Source: Bacteroidaceae bacterium
Lineage (GTDB): Bacteria; Bacteroidota; Bacteroidia; Bacteroidales; Bacteroidaceae
Assembly (NCBI GenBank): GCA_902362595.1
Contig: CABIXF010000002.1
Location: 62,001-126,000, forward strand
DNA length: 64,000 nucleotides
Direction: 5' to 3'
Below, one piece after another: positions 32,114-41,526 of the stretch; the first letter of the stretch is position 1; every line of letters starts with the position of its first letter. The position numbers and the translations under genes are program-made. The notes beneath the pieces were generated by a model. The model had not been told where the DNA came from and ran no database searches. It was given only the letters and a program-made list of their open reading frames with translations.

Positions 32114-33247
32114 ATGGCAAACGGAGATATACTTTCGGATTTCGGCATCAACCTGTTGGAGGAGGAAATAGATGATGTCATCTTTCAGACCAACGAGTTT
32201 CTGACGGACGCGACTTTTACCGGTGCGCAGGGTCCTTTTTGGTGGATATTGCAGATGTGCATGGCACTCGCGGCACTGTTCTCCATCGTCATGGCGGCAG
32301 GTATCGCCTACAAGATGATGGTAAAGCACGAGCCGTTGGACGTTATGAAGCTGTTTAGGCCGCTTGCCGTGTCGATTATCATCTGCTGGTGGTATCCGCC
32401 TGCGGACACGGGTATGGCGGGGAGCCGGAACAACTGGTGTTTTCTGGACTTTCTGTCCTACATCCCGAATTGCATCGGGTCGTACACCCATGACCTGTAC
32501 GAAGCTGAAGCTTCACAGATATCGGACAGGTTCGAGGAAGTTCAACAGCTCATCCATGTGCGTGACACGATGTACACGAACCTGCAGGCGCAGGCGGATG
32601 TCGCCCACACGGGCACATCCGATCCCAACCTGATAGAGGCGACAATGGAGCAGACCGGCGTGGACGAAGTGACGAGCATGGAAAAGGATGCGGCGAAGTT
32701 GTGGTTCACGTCTTTGACGGCAGGAGTCATCGTGGGGATAGACAAAATCATCATGTTGATTGCTCTCGTGGTGTTCCGAATCGGTTGGTGGGCAACGATT
32801 TACTGCCAACAAATCCTGTTGGGAATGCTGACGATTTTCGGACCGATACAGTGGGCGTTCAGCATCCTGCCGAAATGGGAAGGTGCTTGGGCGAAGTGGC
32901 TGACACGCTATCTGACGGTGCATTTCTACGGGGCGATGCTCTATTTCGTGGGCTTCTATGTGCTGCTGCTCTTTGACATTGTATTGTGCATCCAAATCGA
33001 GAACCTGACGGCGATAACCGCCAGCGAGCAGACGATGGCTGCCTACCTGCAAAACTCGTTCTTCTCGGCAGGCTACCTGATGGCGGCTTCGATTGTAGCC
33101 CTCAAGTGCCTGAACCTTGTTCCGGACTTGGCGGCATGGATGATACCGGAGGGCGACACGGCATTCTCTACCCGAAACTTCGGCGAGGGCGTGGCACAGC
33201 AGGCGAAGATGACGGCAACCGGAGGGTTGGGCGGCATCATGAGATAA
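32114..33247 (+). CDS. traJ: Conjugative transposon protein TraJ (VirB6-like), second element
   Basis: This is a 377-residue polytopic membrane protein. Hydrophobic segments lie near residues 42-68, 83-95, 205-225, 230-250, 275-300 and 325-345. MLTIFGPIQWAFSILPKWEGAWAKWLTRYL corresponds to the conserved block of TraJ in the first element (ILGPIAFAFAVWDGFHSTLSAWFSRY). It probably forms the inner-membrane channel. The tail is Gly-rich. Confidence 0.88.
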   Translation: MANGDILSDFGINLLEEEIDDVIFQTNEFLTDATFTGAQGPFWWILQMCMALAALFSIVMAAGIAYKMMVKHEPLDVMKLFRPLAVSIIICWWYPPADTGMAGSRNNWCFLDFLSYIPNCIGSYTHDLYEAEASQISDRFEEVQQLIHVRDTMYTNLQAQADVAHTGTSDPNLIEATMEQTGVDEVTSMEKDAAKLWFTSLTAGVIVGIDKIIMLIALVVFRIGWWATIYCQQILLGMLTIFGPIQWAFSILPKWEGAWAKWLTRYLTVHFYGAMLYFVGFYVLLLFDIVLCIQIENLTAITASEQTMAAYLQNSFFSAGYLMAASIVALKCLNLVPDLAAWMIPEGDTAFSTRNFGEGVAQQAKMTATGGLGGIMR

Positions 33248-33288
33248 TCCGCAAAAGATAATATAAACCCAATAAAAATCATAACAAC

Positions 33289-33684
33289 ATGAAATTGCAA
33301 GAGAAAATCAAAAGTTGGTGCAAGGATGAGAAATTCATGTCCTTTGCACAGGAACGAGCGAGAAAAGAGGTTTGCGAGGTGACGGAAAACCACCGCATCG
33401 ACCCGCAGTATGAAGAACTGGACGAAGCCTTCGAGTACGACGACCGGTACATCGCCCCCTTGGTGACGTACCTGACGTACAAGCTGCGTCTTGCCCTGCT
33501 GCAGCGGAACGCAGGTAAGCGCAAAAGAGGAATCTGGTGGGTGCTTGTCCACGTGGAGATGCAGGGCTATTACGTGGAGATATTCTCGGCGGAGTTCGAG
33601 AATCTTTTGACGGAACTTCGGGATGCGGTCATACCCATGCTGCACACGGAATATGTACAGATGTTGAACGGTAAAAGGGAATAA
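33289..33684 (+). CDS. Small cytoplasmic protein between traJ and traK, unknown
   Basis: This is a 131-residue soluble protein without a signal or membrane segment. It has a charged N-terminal half (FAQERARKEVCEVTENHRIDPQYEELDEAF) and a more hydrophobic second half (TYLTYKLRLALLQRN, GIWWVLVHVEMQGYYVEIF). I do not recognise it. It lies 3 bases before traK, so it is co-expressed with the channel. No counterpart is seen in the first element. Confidence 0.65.
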   Translation: MKLQEKIKSWCKDEKFMSFAQERARKEVCEVTENHRIDPQYEELDEAFEYDDRYIAPLVTYLTYKLRLALLQRNAGKRKRGIWWVLVHVEMQGYYVEIFSAEFENLLTELRDAVIPMLHTEYVQMLNGKRE

Positions 33685-33687
33685 CCG

Positions 33688-34302
33688 ATGGTCATCAAGA
33701 ATTTGGAAAACAAAATAAGACTGGTGGGCATCATCTGTACCGCTTTTCTCGTGGGATGTGTCATCATCAGCTTGTCAAGTATCTGGACAGCCCGGACGAT
33801 GGTCTCGGATGCGCAGAAGAAGGTGTATGTGCTGGACGGCAACGTGCCTATCCTCGTGAACCGCACGACAATGGACGAAACGCTTGACATGGAAGCTAAA
33901 AGCCATGTGGAAATGTTCCACCATTATTTTTTCACGTTACCGCCAGATGACAAATACATCCGCTATACGATGGAAAAAGCGATGTATCTGGTGGATGAGA
34001 CGGGGTTGGCACAATACAACACGCTCAAGGAAAAGGGTTTCTACTCCAACATTTTGGGTACGAGTTCGGTGTTCTCCATCTATTGTGACAGCGTGGCTTT
34101 CAACAAGGAGAAGATGGAGTTCACTTACTACGGACGGCAACGCATTGAGCGGCGGAGCAACATCCTCATGCGGGAACTGGTCACGGCGGGGCAACTTAAG
34201 CGTGTGCCCCGAACAGAAAACAACCCGCACGGATTGCTTATCGTGAACTGGCGAACCCTGCTGAACAAGGACATCGAACAGAAAACGAAGATCAACTACT
34301 AA
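33688..34302 (+). CDS. traK: Conjugative transposon protein TraK (VirB8-like), second element
   Basis: This 204-residue protein has one membrane helix at about 10-33. The periplasmic domain carries KVYVLDGNVPILVN, EMFHHYFFTLPPDDKYI, EKGFYSNILGTSSVFSIYCDS and NPHGLLIVNW. These match the corresponding blocks of TraK in the first element (KIYVLDGG, HELFFTLSP, EKGFYNRII). A VirB8-type scaffold of the inner-membrane complex. Confidence 0.9.
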   Translation: MVIKNLENKIRLVGIICTAFLVGCVIISLSSIWTARTMVSDAQKKVYVLDGNVPILVNRTTMDETLDMEAKSHVEMFHHYFFTLPPDDKYIRYTMEKAMYLVDETGLAQYNTLKEKGFYSNILGTSSVFSIYCDSVAFNKEKMEFTYYGRQRIERRSNILMRELVTAGQLKRVPRTENNPHGLLIVNWRTLLNKDIEQKTKINY

Positions 34303-34314
34303 ACAACGGAGTTT

Positions 34315-34695
34315 ATGAATATCAAGGGATTCAGGCGGATGCTCTTCGGTGAAAAGATGCCGGACAAGAACGATCCGAAATACAAAGACCGTTACGAGCG
34401 GGAGGTGTCCGCCGGACGAAAGTTCGCCCAAGCGACACGCATTGACAAGGCTGCCGCCAAGGTGCAGGGATTCGCCAACGCGCACCGGATACTTTTTCTG
34501 GTCATCGTCTTTGGTTTCGCTATCGGAGGGTTCACTTGGAACATCTATCGCATTACAATGGCATACCGCAACAGCCGGCCGACACGCACGGCGACGGAAA
34601 TGCAGGATTCGGTGCTACGGGAAAGACACAAGAGGCTGCAAGGGGGTGAAATAAGGGAAAATCGGAACGAGAACAAGAAATATGAACCGCAATAA
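34315..34695 (+). CDS. TraL-like single-pass membrane protein
   Basis: This 126-residue protein has a basic N-terminal half (KYKDRYEREVSAGRKFAQATRIDKAAAK), one membrane helix (about 60-80, ILFLVIVFGFAIGGFTWNIY) and a charged tail. Its place between traK and traM corresponds to TraL. Sequence similarity to TraL of the first element is low beyond topology, so the call rests mainly on position. Confidence 0.65.
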   Translation: MNIKGFRRMLFGEKMPDKNDPKYKDRYEREVSAGRKFAQATRIDKAAAKVQGFANAHRILFLVIVFGFAIGGFTWNIYRITMAYRNSRPTRTATEMQDSVLRERHKRLQGGEIRENRNENKKYEPQ

Positions 34696-34705
34696 AGGAG
34701 TGCTT

Positions 34706-35188
34706 ATGAATACACGATTTGAAAAATCAGTCCGCTCGTCGGACGAATGGTACACCCCGAAGGAGGTGTTGAAAGCGTTAGGCAGGTTCGACCTTGACCC
34801 TTGCGCCCCTATCCGTCCGTTGTGGCCGACCGCCGAAGTCATGTATGACCGGAACATGGACGGATTGTCCCTGAAATGGGAAGGGCGTGTATGGCTCAAT
34901 CCTCCGTACTCGCGTCCCCTTATCGAACAGTTTGTCCGAAAGCTGGCGGAACACGGCAACGGCATCGCGCTGTTGTTCAACCGTTGCGATTCCAAAATGT
35001 TTCAGGACGTCATTTTCGAGAAAGCGACGGGCATGAAATTCCTGCGCCACCGCATCCGGTTTTACCGCCCGGACGGAACACGCGGCGATTCTCCCGGTTG
35101 CGGCAGCATCCTGATCGCATTCGGAGTGGAAAACGCAGAAGTGCTGAAAAACTGCAGCATTGAAGGCAAGTATGTACAACTCAATTAA
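34706..35188 (+). CDS. Phage-type DNA N-6-adenine methyltransferase (Dam-like)
   Basis: The 160-residue product matches the small phage N-6-adenine methyltransferase family. SSDEWYTPKEVLKALGRFDLDPCAP is the N-terminal signature. The catalytic NPPY motif is at residues 65-68 (WLNPPYSRPLIEQFV), and SPGCGSILIAFG is near the end. It probably methylates adenine to protect the transferred DNA from restriction. It is inserted between the traL-like gene and traM. The start at 34706 has a strong AAAGGAG 7 bases upstream; an in-frame ATG at 34682 overlaps the preceding gene and lacks one. Confidence 0.85.
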   Translation: MNTRFEKSVRSSDEWYTPKEVLKALGRFDLDPCAPIRPLWPTAEVMYDRNMDGLSLKWEGRVWLNPPYSRPLIEQFVRKLAEHGNGIALLFNRCDSKMFQDVIFEKATGMKFLRHRIRFYRPDGTRGDSPGCGSILIAFGVENAEVLKNCSIEGKYVQLN

Positions 35189-35195
35189 AAGATGT

Positions 35196-36347
35196 ATGAT
35201 GAAGATATTTGATAAAATCAATTTCAGGGAGCCGAAGTATATGCTTCCGGCTGTCCTGTATATCCCGCTTCTGGTTGCATCGTACTTCATCTTCGACCTG
35301 TTTCATACCGAAACGGCGGAGATTCCGGACAAGACGCTGCAGACAACGGAGTTTTTGAACCCCGATTTGCCGGATGCCCGGCTTAAAGGCGGTGACGGCA
35401 TAGGCAGCAAGTACGAGAACATGGCCAAATCATGGGGTAAGATACAGGATTACTCCGCAGTGGATAACATAGAACGAGATGAACCCGATGACAACAAGGA
35501 AGAATATGAATCGCAATACACGGTGGACGACATCGCCTTGCTCGATGAGCAACAGCAGGAAAAGGCTGCGGCAGCGCAAATTGCCGATGCCAAGACACGC
35601 GAGCAAGAAGCTCTCGCGGAACTGGAGAAAGCCCTTGCCGAAGCAAGGTTGAGAGGACGCAATGAGGTATTACCGGCGACCGATACGGACAGTACCGCAT
35701 CGGCGCAACCCCCGACGGCAACCATAGAGGTCAAGGGAAAAATAGAGGAAGAGAGCCGTTCGGTAAAAGCCCCGTCAGAGAACGAACCGCCCAGCGAAGT
35801 GGTACGCAAGGTAAAGACGGCTTCGGATTACTTCAATACGCTTGCGGTCAATGCCCGTGAACCGAAACTGATAAAGGCCATTATCGACGAGGACATCAAG
35901 GCGGTGGACGGCTCGCGTGTGCGGTTGCGTCTGCTCGACGACGTGGAGATCAACGAGTGCGTGGTCAAACGAGGGTCGTATCTGTATGCCACCATGAGCG
36001 GCTTCTCGTCGGGGCGTGTGAAGGGGAACATCACCAGCATTCTCATCGAGGACGAACTGGTGAAGGTCAGCCTGTCCCTTTACGACACGGACGGCATGGA
36101 AGGGCTTTATGTACCGAACAGCCAGTTCCGGGAAACGAGCAAGGATGTGGCAAGCGGTGCGGTGTCGGGGAATCTGAACATGAATACCGGCAGTTACGGC
36201 AACAGTCTCTCGCAATGGGGAATGCAAGCCGCTACGAATGCCTACCAGAAAACGAGCAATGCCATCGGCAAAGCTATCAAAAAAAATAAGGTAAAGCTGA
36301 AATACGGCACTTTCGTCTATCTGGTGAACGGACGTGAGAAACAGTAA
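35196..36347 (+). CDS. traM: Conjugative transposon protein TraM (VirB10-like), second element
   Basis: The 383-residue product starts MMKIFDKINFREPK. One membrane helix lies at about 16-36, followed by a long charged linker with a coiled coil (EQQQEKAAAAQIADAKTREQEALAELEKALAEAR). A C-terminal beta domain (SRVRLRLLDDVEINECVVKRGSYLYATMSGF) closes it. The same layout as TraM at 516-1835, including an RLRLL block. It bridges the membranes of the channel. The start at 35196 follows the methyltransferase stop; the upstream extension overlaps that gene. Confidence 0.87.
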   Translation: MMKIFDKINFREPKYMLPAVLYIPLLVASYFIFDLFHTETAEIPDKTLQTTEFLNPDLPDARLKGGDGIGSKYENMAKSWGKIQDYSAVDNIERDEPDDNKEEYESQYTVDDIALLDEQQQEKAAAAQIADAKTREQEALAELEKALAEARLRGRNEVLPATDTDSTASAQPPTATIEVKGKIEEESRSVKAPSENEPPSEVVRKVKTASDYFNTLAVNAREPKLIKAIIDEDIKAVDGSRVRLRLLDDVEINECVVKRGSYLYATMSGFSSGRVKGNITSILIEDELVKVSLSLYDTDGMEGLYVPNSQFRETSKDVASGAVSGNLNMNTGSYGNSLSQWGMQAATNAYQKTSNAIGKAIKKNKVKLKYGTFVYLVNGREKQ

Positions 36348-36358
36348 AAACGGAAGCC

Positions 36359-37144
36359 ATGATAGAGATTGACAACATATATAATATGGACTGTATCGAG
36401 GGTATGAAGCTCATGGCGAACGGCAGTGTCGATGCCGTGATAGCGGATTTGCCTTACGGCGTGTTGAACCGTAGCAACAAGGCGGCACACTGGGACAGGC
36501 AGATACCGCTCGAAGCGTTGTGGAAACAGTACCGCAGGATCACCAAGCCGGGAAGCCCCGTTATCCTCTTTGCGCAGGGCATTTTCTCGGCGCAACTCAT
36601 GCTCTCGCAACCCCGGATGTGGCGGTATAACCTCGTGTGGCGGAAAGACCGGGTAACGGGTCACCTGAATGCCAACCGGATGCCGCTACGCCAGCATGAG
36701 GACATCATCGTGTTCTACGACCGTCAGCCGGTATATCATCCTCAAATGACGCCGTGTCCACCGGAACGGAGGAATCATGGACGCCGCAAGACGGACGGTT
36801 TCACGAACCGCTGTTACGGTGAAATGAAACTGGCTCCGGTGCGTGTTGCCGAAGACAAGTACCCGACCTCTGTCATTTCCATACCCAAGGAACACAAGAC
36901 AGGAGCATTCTATCATCCGACACAGAAGCCGGTAGCCTTGATAGAGTACCTGATACGTACCTATACCAACGAGGGCGATGTGGTGCTGGACAACTGCATC
37001 GGTTCGGGTACGACCGCCATTGCCGCCATCCGCACGGGGCGGCATTACATCGGATTCGAGATTGAACCGACGTATTGCGAAATTGTCGGACGACGGATTC
37101 GGGAGGAACTGGAACGTGGTCATGGATTAAAGAAAGCGAAATAA
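36359..37144 (+). CDS. Site-specific DNA methyltransferase (N6/N4 class)
   Basis: This 261-residue enzyme has catalytic motif IV as DLPYG at 30-34 and the SAM-binding motif I as DNCIGSGTTAIAA near 211-223, a beta-class order (motif IV before I). HPTQKPVALIEYLIR is the usual motif X region. No restriction partner is near, so it is an orphan methylase that likely shields the element. It separates traM from traN. Together with the enzyme at 34706 it gives the operon two different methyltransferases. Confidence 0.88.
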   Translation: MIEIDNIYNMDCIEGMKLMANGSVDAVIADLPYGVLNRSNKAAHWDRQIPLEALWKQYRRITKPGSPVILFAQGIFSAQLMLSQPRMWRYNLVWRKDRVTGHLNANRMPLRQHEDIIVFYDRQPVYHPQMTPCPPERRNHGRRKTDGFTNRCYGEMKLAPVRVAEDKYPTSVISIPKEHKTGAFYHPTQKPVALIEYLIRTYTNEGDVVLDNCIGSGTTAIAAIRTGRHYIGFEIEPTYCEIVGRRIREELERGHGLKKAK

Positions 37145-37181
37145 GGGAAATAAAGAAATAAACAATATCAACAGAAACGAT

Positions 37182-38033
37182 ATGAACAAGAAAATAATTG
37201 TAACTGCATTTCTTCTGGCGGCAGGACTTTTTGCCACACGGAACGCACAGGCTCAGCGTACATACGAAGAGATGGAACGGCTGACTGTCAATGAACAGGT
37301 AACGACCGTCATCACAGCCACGGAACCGGTCCGCTTCGTGGATATTTCCACAGACAAGGTGGCGGGCGACCAACCCATTGAGAACATCATCCGGTTGAAG
37401 CCCAAAGAGACGGGACACGAGGACGGTGAAGTGCTGGCCATCGTCACCATCGTAACGGAACGCTATCGCACGCAGTATGCACTCATCTACACCACGCGGA
37501 TAAGCGAGGCGGTGGCAGACAAGGAAATTCAGCTACAGGAACGGGATGCCTACAACAATCCTACGGTCTCGATGTCCACAGCCGACATGGTGCGTTTTGC
37601 AAGACGGGTGTGGAACTCGCCCGCGAAAATCCGCAACGTGGCGACCAAGGCGCACCGAATGGTAATGCGCCTGAACAATATTTACTCGGTGGGCGACTAT
37701 TTCTTCATCGACTTTTCCATCGAGAACAAAACGAACATCCGTTTCGACATCGACGAGATACGGGTGAAACTGTCGGACAAGAAACTTTCGAAGGCAACCA
37801 ACGCGCAGACCATCGAGCTGACGCCTGCCCTGGTATTGGAACACGGCAAGACGTTCAAGCACGGCTACCGGAACGTGATTGTCGTGAAAAAGATGACCTT
37901 TCCGAACGACAAGCTGCTGACCATCGAAATGACGGAACAACAAATCAGCGGGCGCAATATCAGCCTGAACATTGACTACGAGGATGTGCTGTCGGCCGAT
38001 TCATTTAACACCGCTTTATTGGAGGAGGAATGA
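37182..38033 (+). CDS. traN: Conjugative transposon protein TraN (DUF4138), second element
   Basis: This 283-residue exported protein has a signal peptide ending in AQAQ. The beta-rich body (VTTVITATEPVRFVDISTDKVAGDQPIENIIRLKP) matches the start of TraN in the first element (VRYVDLGSPNLIAGK). A second domain includes AHRMVMRLNNIYSVGDYFFIDFSIENKTNI. Probably an outer-membrane-complex component. The end overlaps the TraO region with a strong GGAGGAGG. Confidence 0.9.
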   Translation: MNKKIIVTAFLLAAGLFATRNAQAQRTYEEMERLTVNEQVTTVITATEPVRFVDISTDKVAGDQPIENIIRLKPKETGHEDGEVLAIVTIVTERYRTQYALIYTTRISEAVADKEIQLQERDAYNNPTVSMSTADMVRFARRVWNSPAKIRNVATKAHRMVMRLNNIYSVGDYFFIDFSIENKTNIRFDIDEIRVKLSDKKLSKATNAQTIELTPALVLEHGKTFKHGYRNVIVVKKMTFPNDKLLTIEMTEQQISGRNISLNIDYEDVLSADSFNTALLEEE

Positions 38034-38035
38034 CG

Positions 38036-38542
38036 ATGAAAAAGACGATAATACTGATGCTTGCCTGCATGTGCGTCTTCATGAATGCAAGTGCGCAGCG
38101 TAACAGCGGCCGCCTCTCGCTTGGAGTGGGATTGCTGTATGAGAACGGCATGGACGTAACGCTTGCTTACGAACATGAAATGAACTACCGCCATGCGTGG
38201 GAGTTTTTCGCCAACGGCTATCTGAAATGGACGGAATGTAAATCTTGCGGTCATATTTGTCCGGAATCCTTCTGGCGCAACTATCGCACTTACGGTTTCG
38301 GTGTGGCGTACAAACCTTGTGTGGTGCGTGGACGCAACCATTACGGCAACTTGCGTATCGGAGCTTCGGCAGGGAGCGACACGAACAAGTTTCTTGCCGG
38401 AATCCATGTGGGTTACGAGCACAATTATGTGCTGCGGTCGGGATGCACACTGTTCTGGCAGGTAAAGAGTGACATGATGATAAAAGGGGCGGATTTGCTG
38501 CGGACAGGTATCGTGCTGGGGGTGAAACTGCCGATAAAATAA
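38036..38542 (+). CDS. traO: Conjugative transposon protein TraO
   Basis: This 168-residue protein has a signal peptide ending in SAQ, then a beta-barrel-like sequence with alternating aromatic residues (RLSLGVGLLYENGMDVTLAYEHEMNY, GNLRIGASAGSDTN, AGIHVGYEHNYVL). Position after traN and size fit TraO. The start at 38036 is 7-8 bases after GGAGGAGG; an ATG two codons earlier lies too close to it. Confidence 0.82.
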   Translation: MKKTIILMLACMCVFMNASAQRNSGRLSLGVGLLYENGMDVTLAYEHEMNYRHAWEFFANGYLKWTECKSCGHICPESFWRNYRTYGFGVAYKPCVVRGRNHYGNLRIGASAGSDTNKFLAGIHVGYEHNYVLRSGCTLFWQVKSDMMIKGADLLRTGIVLGVKLPIK

Positions 38543-38567
38543 AGGAAAAACAAAAAACGAAAATAAC

Positions 38568-39224
38568 ATGATACGAAAGATTCAATGGTTTGCAATGGCA
38601 GTGACGGCGGTATTGTGCGCTGCCTGTGACGCCCATATCGACGTACCTGATACGGCGGTACGTCCGGGACATATTCTCTGCGAGGACGGTACGGCTTTAT
38701 CCTACGTACAGTATGAACAGTCGGGAAAACGGGCAATAGCGGTTGTCTTCGATACCGAACACCGTGAAGGTACGGAAGGGAACGGCTATGCGGTTTACCT
38801 GTGGGACATTGCTCCGGCAGCTTTTGCCGACAGCCTCGGTGTCGCACAAGGGACGTCGGCCGACATCGAGGCTTTGGACGGGAACATGAACACCTTTGCG
38901 CTGTACGACACACGGGAGACGGCTTCGCCTATGGCGGAAGCGGTCTTTGACCTGTGGCGGTACGGACAGAGTGCCTATATCCCGTCGGTGGCACAGATGC
39001 GGCTGCTGTATGCCGTCCGGGAAACCGTCAATCCTGTCATCGAACGGTGTGGCGGCCATCCGCTGCCGTTGGATGAAAACGACTGCTGGTACTGGACATC
39101 GACGGAGGTAACCGGACAGGAAACGGCGAAAGCGTGGCTTTACTCGACAGGAAGCGGTGCGATGCAGGAGACCCCGAAGACACAGGCGCACAAGGTGCGG
39201 CCGATTATCACACTGAACAGGTAG
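38568..39224 (+). CDS. Putative lipoprotein of the second tra operon
   Basis: The 218-residue product has a short N-terminal membrane segment ending in LCAAC, a plausible lipobox. The C-terminal half (SAYIPSVAQMRLLYAVRETVN, ENDCWYWTSTEV, AHKVRPIITL) resembles DUF1566-type domains found in Bacteroides surface proteins. It lies between traO and the coupling protein, where CTnDOT-like operons encode TraP/TraQ. It may be a surface or entry-exclusion factor; this is inference. Confidence 0.62.
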   Translation: MIRKIQWFAMAVTAVLCAACDAHIDVPDTAVRPGHILCEDGTALSYVQYEQSGKRAIAVVFDTEHREGTEGNGYAVYLWDIAPAAFADSLGVAQGTSADIEALDGNMNTFALYDTRETASPMAEAVFDLWRYGQSAYIPSVAQMRLLYAVRETVNPVIERCGGHPLPLDENDCWYWTSTEVTGQETAKAWLYSTGSGAMQETPKTQAHKVRPIITLNR

Positions 39225-39252
39225 GAACGAAAAGAGGGAAAGGACAAAGACA

Positions 39253-41439
39253 ATGGAAGAAAGCAAGGAACTACAAGGATTTTACAAAATATTCCGTGCG
39301 GTCATCTATATCTCCGTGCTGATGGAGTTCTTCGAGTATGCCATAGACCTTGCCATGCTCGACCACTGGGGCGGCATATTGATTGATATACACGGGCGCA
39401 TCAAGCGATGGATGATCTATAACGACGGCAACCTCGTGTATAGTAAGATAGCGACCTTCCTACTCATCTGCATCACTTGTATCGGCACACGCAACAAAAA
39501 ACACTTGGAGTTTGACGCACGCAGGCAAGTGTTATATCCACTTATCTGCGGATTGTTCTTGATTGTGTTCTCCGTGTGGCTGTACCATCATACGATGGAA
39601 ACGAGGCTCTACACCCTGCCGCTGAACATCATCTTCTATATGGCGGCTACGCTGGTCGGTGTGATATTGGTGCATATCGCATTGGATAACATCTCGAAGT
39701 TCATCAAGGAGGGACTGGGTAAAGACCGGTTTAACTTCGAGAATGAAAGTTTCGAGCAGAGCGAAGAGAAGGATGAGAACCAGTATAGCGTGAATATACC
39801 GATGCGGTACTATTACAAAGGTAAATTTCGCAAGGGATGGGTGTCGATAAGCAACTGTTTCAGAGGAACATGGGTGGTTGGAACTCCAGGTAGCGGTAAG
39901 ACGTTCAGTATCATAGAACCGTTCATCCGCCAACATAGTGCCAAGGGCTTCGCGATGGTGGTCTATGACTACAAATTTCCGACACTTGCCACTAAACTTT
40001 ACTATCATTACAAGAAAAACCAGAAGCTCGGCAAAGTGCCAAAAGGATGCAAGTTCAACATCATCAACTTCGTGGATGTGGAGTACAGCAAACGGGTGAA
40101 CCCCATTCAGGCAAAGTACATCAATAATCTTGCGGCGGCGAGCGAAACGGCGGAAACCCTGTTGGAATCCCTGCAGAAAGGCAAGAAAGAGGGAGGCGGA
40201 GGCAGTGACCAGTTCTTTCAGACTTCTGCCGTGAACTTTCTTGCCGCCTGTATCTACTTTTTCGTGAACTACGAGCGGGAACCCTACGATGCAAACGGAA
40301 AGAAACTGTATGCGGAGAAACGGCAAGATCCGCAGACGAAGTTCTGGAAGCCGACGGGTGTCGTTCGTGACCGTGAGGGTGGCAGCATCGTGGAACCTGC
40401 CTATTGGCTTGGAAAATACTCGGATATGCCGCATATCCTTTCATTTCTCAATGAGAGCTACCAGACTATTTTTGAGGTACTTGAGACGGACAACGAGGTC
40501 GCGCCGTTGCTCGGCCCGTTCCAAACGGCCTTCAAAAACAAGGCGATGGAACAGTTGGAAGGTATGATAGGTACGCTGCGTGTCTATACCAGCCGTTTGG
40601 CTACAAAGGAATCTTACTGGATATTCCACAAGGATGGGGACGATTTCGACCTGAAAGTTAGTGACCCCAAGTCACCCAGTTATCTGCTGATAGCCAACGA
40701 TCCGGAAATGGAAAGTATCATCGGAGCGTTGAACGCTCTGATATTGAACCGTCTCGTTACCCGTGTGAACACCGGGCAGGGGAAAAATATTCCGGTCAGC
40801 ATCATCGTGGATGAGCTACCGACACTGTATTTCCACAAGATAGACCGACTGATAGGTACGGCGAGAAGCAACAAGGTAAGCGTAACGCTGGGTTTTCAGG
40901 AGTTGCCGCAGTTGGAGGCTGACTACGGAAAAGTGGGAATGCAAAAAATCATCACGACAGTGGGCAACGTGGTAAGCGGTTCAGCTCGCGCAAAAGAGAC
41001 ACTGGAATGGTTGTCGAATGACATTTTCGGCAAGGTGGTACAGGTCAAAAAGGGCGTGACGATCGACCGGGACAAAACGAGTATCAATCTCAATGAGAAC
41101 ATGGACAGTCTTGTACCCGCCTCGAAAATTTCGGATATGGCGACGGGATGGATTTGCGGACAGACGGCACGTGATTTCGTGAAGACGAAAACCGGTACGG
41201 GAGGCTCGATGAACATTCAGGAGTCGGAAGAGTTCAAGACTACAAAGTTCTTCTGCAAGACGGATTTCGATATGAGGGAGATAAAAGCGGAGGAAGCGGC
41301 CTATGTACCGCTACCGAAGTTCTACACTTTCAAGTCGAGGGAGGAACGGGAACGCATCTTGTATAAAAATTTCATACAAGTCGGACAGGATGTAAAAGAC
41401 ATGATAGCGGATGTACTGAACAAGCGTGGGGCGAAATAA
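39253..41439 (+). CDS. Type IV coupling protein (VirD4/TraG-like), second element
   Basis: The 728-residue product has four hydrophobic segments in the first 145 residues. Walker A GTPGSGKT is at 210-217. VSIIVDELPTLYFHKIDRLIGTARSNKVSVTLGFQELPQLEADYG is the Walker B and downstream signature. It corresponds to MobC at 13288-15297 but is longer, with an extra segment around residues 310-390. It is the last gene of the operon and precedes a strong terminator. In the first element the coupling gene belongs to the mob operon; here it belongs to the tra operon. Confidence 0.92.
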   Translation: MEESKELQGFYKIFRAVIYISVLMEFFEYAIDLAMLDHWGGILIDIHGRIKRWMIYNDGNLVYSKIATFLLICITCIGTRNKKHLEFDARRQVLYPLICGLFLIVFSVWLYHHTMETRLYTLPLNIIFYMAATLVGVILVHIALDNISKFIKEGLGKDRFNFENESFEQSEEKDENQYSVNIPMRYYYKGKFRKGWVSISNCFRGTWVVGTPGSGKTFSIIEPFIRQHSAKGFAMVVYDYKFPTLATKLYYHYKKNQKLGKVPKGCKFNIINFVDVEYSKRVNPIQAKYINNLAAASETAETLLESLQKGKKEGGGGSDQFFQTSAVNFLAACIYFFVNYEREPYDANGKKLYAEKRQDPQTKFWKPTGVVRDREGGSIVEPAYWLGKYSDMPHILSFLNESYQTIFEVLETDNEVAPLLGPFQTAFKNKAMEQLEGMIGTLRVYTSRLATKESYWIFHKDGDDFDLKVSDPKSPSYLLIANDPEMESIIGALNALILNRLVTRVNTGQGKNIPVSIIVDELPTLYFHKIDRLIGTARSNKVSVTLGFQELPQLEADYGKVGMQKIITTVGNVVSGSARAKETLEWLSNDIFGKVVQVKKGVTIDRDKTSINLNENMDSLVPASKISDMATGWICGQTARDFVKTKTGTGGSMNIQESEEFKTTKFFCKTDFDMREIKAEEAAYVPLPKFYTFKSREERERILYKNFIQVGQDVKDMIADVLNKRGAK

Positions 41440-41442
41440 ATC

Positions 41443-41484
41443 AAAATCCCTGCAATAATTTACGTGGTTATTGCAGGGATTTTT
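41443..41484 (+). terminator. Strong terminator of the second tra operon
   Basis: A perfect 16-bp stem (41443-41458 with 41468-41483) around a 9-base loop; the right arm ends in TTTTT. The left arm starts with AAAA, so it also works for the convergent gene at 41527. Confidence 0.92.
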
Positions 41485-41526
41485 GTATTCCATTCAGCTA
41501 CCCGAAATCTTGCGGACATAAATGAA

